A stretch of DNA of 64,000 nt. Source: Panonychus citri (lineage: Eukaryota > Arthropoda > Arachnida > Trombidiformes > Tetranychidae). The notes below the pieces were generated by a model. The model did not search any database and was not told where the DNA came from. It saw nothing but the letters and a program-made list of their open reading frames with translations. Positions 59,201 through 64,000 of this stretch are shown in pieces (the first letter of the stretch is position 1; each line of letters begins with the position of its first letter). The position numbers and the translations under genes are program-made. The DNA lies in the NCBI RefSeq assembly GCF_014898815.1, contig NW_026515450.1, positions 62,001 to 126,000 of the forward strand. Reading direction: 5' to 3'.

Positions 59201-59793
59201 AATTTAGATGCAATTCTAATCTCTTCTTTGATACGAGATGGAATGAGGTAGTAAATGGTGTTCCAAACATCAAGAATAGAATTAAATTTAGGTACCACTC
59301 GAATGGTACATTGTCTTTCATGCCAATTAACGGGGGAAATATGATAATTTGTTGGTGCAGCACCGGTAATTTCAACATTGAAAACATCACTGATTTTGGT
59401 ATCATTTTTAGTCACAGTTTCTAAAATAAACCATGCAAGACCTTTGTCATTTTCTTGAGGGAAACCAATTAATTCCCAGTGATCTTTTTCCAGCCTGAAT
59501 ATTAACCATTTGGGTAAACCATCTTGGCCAATCTCTTTGATGGTTAAATTTTTTATCAGCCCAAATTTAATTGGACTAATTGGCAGTCGATAGTAGCACA
59601 ACTTATTAATATAACACGTTTGATCGGGCATTTGAATCTTAGGATCAACATTATCAACTTCATTAGACAGCACAGAAGAAGAAGAGAAGCTTTTTACAGT
59701 TGGAAAGTTAATTAATAAGAAAATTAACAATAGAGAGAAAAGGTTACATCTTGATATGGTTAATATTGAGCCACAGTAAACAGAACCAGGCAT
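56290..59793 (-). CDS. Dg: Dystroglycan
   Basis: Single uninterrupted coding exon of 1167 residues: signal peptide (about 1-35), cadherin-like module (about 45-150), an N-terminal globular part to about 270 ending in a basic PRRRFR, a Ser/Thr/Pro-rich mucin-like region (about 281-480), a second cadherin-like module (about 481-600, IPDNTFIDREDGLTDKL), an SEA/Ig-like region to about 710, and a third module (about 727-830). A furin-type RSKR site lies at about 913-916. The membrane segment is at about 1051-1073 after DDYYLRTIIPA. The tail contains EVDAFIQKGRRPVI and ends QPPPYR, the PPxY that binds the dystrophin WW domain. It links extracellular matrix to dystrophin. A minus-strand donor near 60,163 and an acceptor near 59,833 suggest a 5' UTR intron. 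Confidence 0.96.
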   Translation of the reverse strand: MPGSVYCGSILTISRCNLFSLLLIFLLINFPTVKSFSSSSVLSNEVDNVDPKIQMPDQTCYINKLCYYRLPISPIKFGLIKNLTIKEIGQDGLPKWLIFRLEKDHWELIGFPQENDKGLAWFILETVTKNDTKISDVFNVEITGAAPTNYHISPVNWHERQCTIRVVPKFNSILDVWNTIYYLIPSRIKEEIRIASKLVDNSNLGEDNDDPNFIMARWSYPNFVIKQTDMDIRSYQLAIEYQYCSPEHPPSDEFHLKLKKLGLDFQNIIIEEPRRRFREVSDRPIGEFSIAPNSHSEKIVPLSANNDKVFHPRELPSILPTPSLYPDFMTISSTLTNGNPDDYKLEPSTLSREVPTLTSPSAFPSSVYPDSLPSATPRMPDSVNTVGGNDFSFHPKLYTTPTPTIEPPSIYDGLSTPTPILPSIKLSDLSSSLVIPDIGPIVSSSNDILPTQSLDLNIITKSNTIEDEFTVKPPRPEITVNSRPELRARIPKLAPIAGKYWTFKIPDNTFIDREDGLTDKLRLGFTRVRSSMKDKSSKDFWIQFDAENQVLTAFPTDDDVGIYENQFYLEAVDSGGLSNYENITIHVRQHTSYRKFPYNITFYRVYWDPLRITTTIEALRNFAQIISQVNGDFNIDSFIVQHLTKETIDGKDYWTIVSTNDSIPAYPCPTKKIQQLYNRLADKPSKGQYALPSELLTSKMSKMFTIEGVGLSISCSKPNTAAEKPELRNAIDELRFRLGEVFRYKIAENMFYSGRGRNTYNLEISLYDGFGRVPAPDSFVKFNEKTFEIIGLAEDRKYIRENEFNLVARDRESENEASDAFVIVIEDPWIEEEISFTVTIGITLNDKIDIEDKLDIAHRISTIMFKDPDTSSLRILKIVKRDYTLMQSGYYTGTDAAKNPNLSDVDDEENTIERSKRSEPYDNSIDEGSIHTMYEYVWTNKTEPLLAKGGECPSTDIQDYILSKLFQPESNFETWDEKFADKYRVMSIEFKPVGKCSNYMTNREMYRDNMKPNIIPEKDLKSQPNDNVNYGQPASKDYEVHANELDDYYLRTIIPAIGTVAILLVVLCVIVCILVKCRKDIDKNRFDMTIRPGIDGYPTEVDAFIQKGRRPVILQSDYQQHLPMNSMMVTYNPVRQQTYSMANVNKNSYHALAHAVEQQRRQPPPYR

Positions 59794-60477
59794 GATCGTG
59801 GAAAATTAATGAAGACCAGAAAAAAGAAACTGTAATGTAAAAGAAAAGAAGGTACAAATTAATATTGGAGAGAATATGGAAAATTGTGAACAATATTAGA
59901 AAACAAAGAAGACAATCAACCAAGATAAAATTGATAATATTTCAATACTAATTTAGATTAGATGACAGAATAAGATGGTCACATTAATTAAACTCAAGGA
60001 GGAGTCGTAGGTGGGTAAGAGACACATAGGAGAAAATAAGAAAACTCTCATTTGGAATTAATAAATTAACTGTACCACCGATTATTTAATCACATCAATG
60101 AGCCTATGTTGACTGAGTAGTTAGAAAATCAAAAATTAATAAAAAAAGAACAATTAACTTACCCTTAATTGTGAATAAATGGTGAGGAAAACAATCAAGT
60201 GAAAATTGTTGATGAACAAAAGTGAAGAAGAAAATTAACTCAATGAATTAGTTTTCTTTTCTAACTCAAGGTGTCACTTGGATACACAGGTAACTCGGTG
60301 ATGGAAGAAAACAATTAATTGTTGATAGAATTTTTTATAATTCATTTATATGGAGATAATAAAGAGAGAACACCATTTATAGTATAATTACAGAAGAGTA
60401 AAATTGTGTTTCGACTTATATGTGAGTAAAAAGATTGTGAAAACCAATGGAAAATAGAAATGAAAATGTTAAATCAC
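59794..60477. other. Dystroglycan 5' flank
   Basis: 0.7 kb containing the probable 5' UTR exon and promoter of dystroglycan (minus strand). AAGG|GTAAGTT near 60,163 is donor-like and TTACATTACAG near 59,833 is acceptor-like. No other gene. Confidence 0.45.
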
Positions 60478-62776
60478 TTGAATTGTTCATCGTTGTCAAA
60501 GAGAAACATAAACTTCAATGAATCCATGGAACTGCTTAAAGATAATAAGTGAATCGGATGTTAATTGATAGATAACAACTTGTAGTTGATAAAAAGTTGA
60601 TATTAATATGATATCATTAATAAGATAATTGGTGGAAATGATTGATTAATTAAATAGAAAATGAAATGAAAAAGTAAAAACAAAAGAGAAAAGAATAATA
60701 AAAACTGATCTGTTTCTCTTTCTTTTAATTTGGTGATTTGCTCACTTGTGGCGCAGAAAATCAGGTTACTTGATATTCTGTTACCAAGGATTAGTAACAG
60801 AACAAATTTGTTGTTTTCCTTGATTCTCTTTTTTTCTAATTGTGATTTTTGTCTAATTAGTTGATTATTTATTTCTATTTATTTCTATTCATTTTATTGA
60901 TTCTCGCCTTCCAACATAGTCGATTGAGATTCTCTTTTAATCCTTTTGTGTGGGTTTAATATTCTTTTCGACTTTTCCATCTTTCATCTTGTATTCTTTT
61001 CTTTTATTATCAATTTTTTGGTCTTTTTCTGGTTTACATTTGTTGACTTTCTGGTTTCGCCATCTTTTCCTGGTTGTCCTTTGTGACTTTTCACCAAAAT
61101 ATTATGTGTATTATTCGTAAGAATACATCTAATTGTGACGATGATCTAAGCGTCAATATCCCTGAAGAAGTTCTTATTAATAACCAGTGAGTATAATTGG
61201 TCGACTTATTTTCTATTTTCTTCCATCACTAACATTTTTAGTCCCTTTAAGCTTCTTTGTTTACCTTGATTCAGTTTTACTTTTTATTCCATTTTTTTAA
61301 TATTATTTGTTTCTTGCTTATTTTTTATTACTTTTTCTTTTTCTCTTTATTTGATCATCCTTTTAATTTTGGATTCAAAGGTTAGAAATTAAAAGAATAT
61401 GATGAAATGGATTAGAAAAAGTAAATAAATATTCGACTCTCTTTCTCTCTCTCTCTTTCTCTCTTTCTCTCTTTCTTTGTTTTTCTCTTTCTCTTTCTTT
61501 CCCCTTCTGACACTTTATTTCATTTGTTATGCACAATTGACTCTCTTTTCCCTCTCTCTATCCTTTTCTATCCTTTTCTATCCCTCTATTTCTCTTAACT
61601 TCTCTTATTCTGATTTTTTATTCTATATTTAAAGTGTGTCAGATAATGACGGTGAACATGGTGAGGAAACCATTACCTCAAATGAAACTCAAATTGATTT
61701 GGATCGTCAAATAGCTGAAGGATTACAAGCTCGTGAATTGGCAAGACAAGATCGAGAACGAGAACGAGATCGAGCTCGACGATTTCGAGAGCAACAACAA
61801 AGAGCCATCCTTAGACCTCAGCCAACCTTCATAGGCCTTGGCTGTCGGGGTAAAGGCTACAAAAAATATCGCCGTTATGAGAACGGTAATTTACTATTGA
61901 CTCATTGAACAGAACAGAACAAAACTGAAAAAACTGAACTGAACTGAACAGAACTAAAAAAATGATAATTACTTTGAACTGAACACAAAAACAATACATA
62001 ACAATTTAATACTAATGAAACAAACAAACAAACAAACAAAACTTGACAATCTGATGAGACACCTTCTCATACTTTTGTCTTCAACAGCTAACCTTTTCAA
62101 AGACTTACCTGTGATTGATGGTGATGATCATCTCGGTGAATTGTCCATTTATGACTTTGTGCCTCATTCTATGACTGCTCTCTCTCAATTATTGATGAAC
62201 AAGGAAAACATGCAAGTAAGTATTGATTTTCAATCGATTATTTTTCATCATCATCATCATAAGAGAATAAAAAAATCATCTCAATGAATCTAATCCATAT
62301 TCAATCTATTGAATCATTTCAGATTTGGAACCATTTCATTCACCTGCCTGAAGAAATACAAGAAAGTTTTTTGGAAAAGTATCGAAAGCGAGACTCTAAC
62401 AAGTCTTTGAAGAATGGAAGTAAACAATCAAAAATCAGGTCTACATGAGATCAATTGAATCAGATCACATTAACCTGTGAACACACTTCGAGTGTAAAAA
62501 CCCCGTTGGCTTGATCGATCTCATTTATCACTAAAATTGATCATAGTCACCGTATCATCTTTAAATTGTTGTGTGATTGTCTCTTCAAAAAAAAACAGAA
62601 AACAACTCCTACAGTTGTACCAACAAATCCAATGTAGATTCATATGGTTTTTGTTTCGATTTACTTACCAAGAGTAAAAGGAAACAACAAAGGAAAAAAA
62701 AAAAAAAACTAATTGCAATTTGGAAAAATAATCAAACTTTCCAACCCGTCCAACCAATTAACAAAAATTGGACATC
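60478..62776. repeat. 2.2-kb segmental duplication, copy 2
   Basis: Collinear with 52,141-54,345. It includes expanded CT tracts in intron 1 (about 61,437-61,480), a short AGAACAGAAC-type insertion after exon 2 and a CATCATCAT expansion in intron 3. After 62,776 the copies part company. Confidence 0.95.
61104..62448 (+). CDS. Unknown 195-residue protein, gene copy 2
   Basis: Four exons (61,104-61,186; 61,635-61,885; 62,088-62,215; 62,323-62,448) match copy 1 exactly in length and phase. Only three coding differences were found (GGA/GGT, GAA/GAG, AAT/AAC), all synonymous, so the predicted proteins are identical. It is divergently oriented to dystroglycan, with about 1.3 kb between the starts. 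Splice signals are as in copy 1, including the weak G|GTAATT donor whose retention would end the protein at residue 118. Function unknown. Confidence 0.75.
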
Positions 62777-63838
62777 TCTCTCTCTCTCTCCATCTCTCTT
62801 CAAAATCTATCTAACGACAAAAAAATCATAATTTTTGTCTCAATTTCAATTCTCTCATTGTATCTAATCAAAATTGAAAGAAACATTTCTCTCTCTAAAC
62901 AATTAAAAAACAATCAAATCAAATTAAAAATCCATAAAAAAGTCTCCATTTTATTCCCTGTCCACCAGATGGCATAACTTTCGTTTCGCTTCCAAGTGGT
63001 GACATCTGGTGATTTAGTCTCTTTATCTTTTGATGTTATTGTTTTTCATTTGTCAAAAGTTGAATTAAAATCAATTTTAGTTGATTAATTATCGGCCCTA
63101 CTCTTCAAGTTAATTGTTACACTAAATTGTTAAATCAATAAATGAAATGTTATCAATCACCGGTAATCAGATGATTACCTTCCATCAATTAATCTATGAT
63201 TAACTTTGGATTATTTCATTTTACGTTTTCTTTTCCATAACGAGTGTTAATTTGATTCTCTTGTTTTTTTCTTTTCTTCTCAATGACTTAAATCTTCAAC
63301 TCTTTTCATTTTCTTTTTCTTTTTCCTTTTTTTTGCTCATTTGCCTTTTTACCTACTTTTTCTTTTTCTCTAAACGTGTGAATTGGTTTCGTCGACTATT
63401 ATTTCAAATTGGAGATCAGTTGAAAGTATCAAAAATGTCCCATTTCGTTGTCTACTGTTACTAGTGTTCTGGTTGTGTGTCCATCGGTTTATTATCTCAA
63501 ACAATAATTTTCTTTTTTAACCTAACCCATTATATCTTGTTGTTATTTCCTCATCTTTTATTTTTATAATCCTGTGTTTTATGGGAGAGAGAAAGAGGGA
63601 GAAAAGTCTATGTATAGCTTCTGTCTACTATTGATTAACCCTGATTTATTTACTCCCATACAACTTCAGAAGAGAGTTTGATAGTGAGAGAGAGAGAGAG
63701 AAAGTAAAAAAATCCACTTCAATTGCCTCTTCATTTTCCATTCTCTCACACCACCCTTCCTTTTTTTCTGTTTCTTCTTCGTTCTCTTTCATTCCTCTTT
63801 GGTTTTTCTAAATTCTCCACGGAAAAACAGGAGAGAAG
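62449..63838. other. Intergenic region and 5' region of the last gene
   Basis: The 3' UTR of gene copy 2 is followed by AT-rich, pyrimidine-rich DNA. A CAGATGGCATAAC motif lies near 62,967 and a (GA)n at about 63,684-63,701; both could belong to the promoter of the gene starting at 63,839. Confidence 0.45.
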
Positions 63839-63897
63839 ATGAAGAAACAATTTCTAAATATCAAAAATTTCGTCCAAGATGGTCTCACCGTCGTCAG
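63839..63897 (+). CDS. First coding exon, possibly BAR-domain RhoGAP (ARHGAP17-like); truncated by window end
   Basis: ATG then MKKQFLNIKNFVQDGLTVVR, ending at a strong donor (CAG|GTAAGT at 63,897/63,898). The MKKQF start followed by an amphipathic basic stretch resembles the N terminus of ARHGAP17/RICH-type BAR proteins (MKKQFNRMKQLANQTVGRAE). Only 20 residues are visible, so the assignment is tentative. Later exons lie outside the window. Confidence 0.45.
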
Positions 63898-64000
63898 GTA
63901 AGTCACTTAATTTATTCTAAATTTCTATTATCATTTTCTCTCCCGTTCTTTCTGTCATCTTCTTACCTTATGTCTACTTTCCTATCCATTATAATTGATG

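Noticed and set aside
63252..63464. 70-codon plus-strand ORF
   Set aside because: Phe/Leu/Ser-rich translation of a pyrimidine tract; probably 5' region of the next gene.
1..64000. CRISPR arrays, operons, ribosome-binding sites, bacterial terminators
   Set aside because: The window is eukaryotic. Repeats are microsatellites, transposons and segmental duplications, with no regular repeat-spacer arrays.

Overview
The window is AT-rich eukaryotic nuclear DNA with short spliced introns (most of the confident ones about 40-500 bp), GT-AG junctions, polymerase III tRNA signals and animal-specific genes: dystroglycan, gephyrin, an SLC44 transporter and a proprotein-convertase relic. The gene set, the compactness and the very AT-rich, (GA)n/(GAT)n-studded intergenic DNA fit an arthropod, most likely a small-genome chelicerate such as a spider mite (inference; not verified by any search).

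Layout. Positions 1-24,300 are gene-poor. The first 15 kb are full of (GA)n/(TC)n and (GAT)n arrays plus one exact 160-bp tandem duplication. From 15 to 24 kb the DNA is AT-rich with recurring ACAATTA-type words. Only two plausible terminal coding exons were found there (13,636-13,788 and 21,842-21,958). Positions 24,300-30,515 hold an apparently intact non-LTR retrotransposon of the jockey/I/R1 type. It has a gag-like ORF1 with three zinc knuckles, an ORF2 with AP-endonuclease and reverse transcriptase, and a cluster of 3' hairpins. Uniquely, it also carries a 279-codon antisense gene between ORF1 and ORF2 that encodes a RING-like/zinc-finger/ubiquitin-like protein.

Positions 30,800-41,200 are a compact run of host genes: a TMEM214 C-terminal-like membrane protein (+), gephyrin (- ; molybdenum-cofactor synthesis and receptor scaffold), a leucine-rich-repeat surface protein (+), and cytosolic aspartyl-tRNA synthetase (+). 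A tRNA-Arg(CCG) follows on the minus strand.

Positions 41,200-64,000 are a mosaic of segmental duplications around two large single-copy genes, a CTL2-like choline transporter (45,525-49,722, with an apparent frameshift) and an intronless dystroglycan (56,290-59,793). The duplicated pieces are the AspRS 3' flank, tRNA, proprotein-convertase prodomain and paraplegin-pseudogene block, and a small unknown gene. That gene is present as two nearly identical complete copies (52.7 kb and 61.1 kb), a lone first exon (44.5 kb) and an eroded first exon (55.1 kb). A 441-bp piece of AspRS also lies at 54.7 kb. A TA-flanked foldback MITE sits in one duplicate. The window ends in the first coding exon of a possible BAR-domain RhoGAP.

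The genes do not form one pathway. The interest lies in the retrotransposon with its antisense passenger gene and in the recent, selectively constrained duplications.
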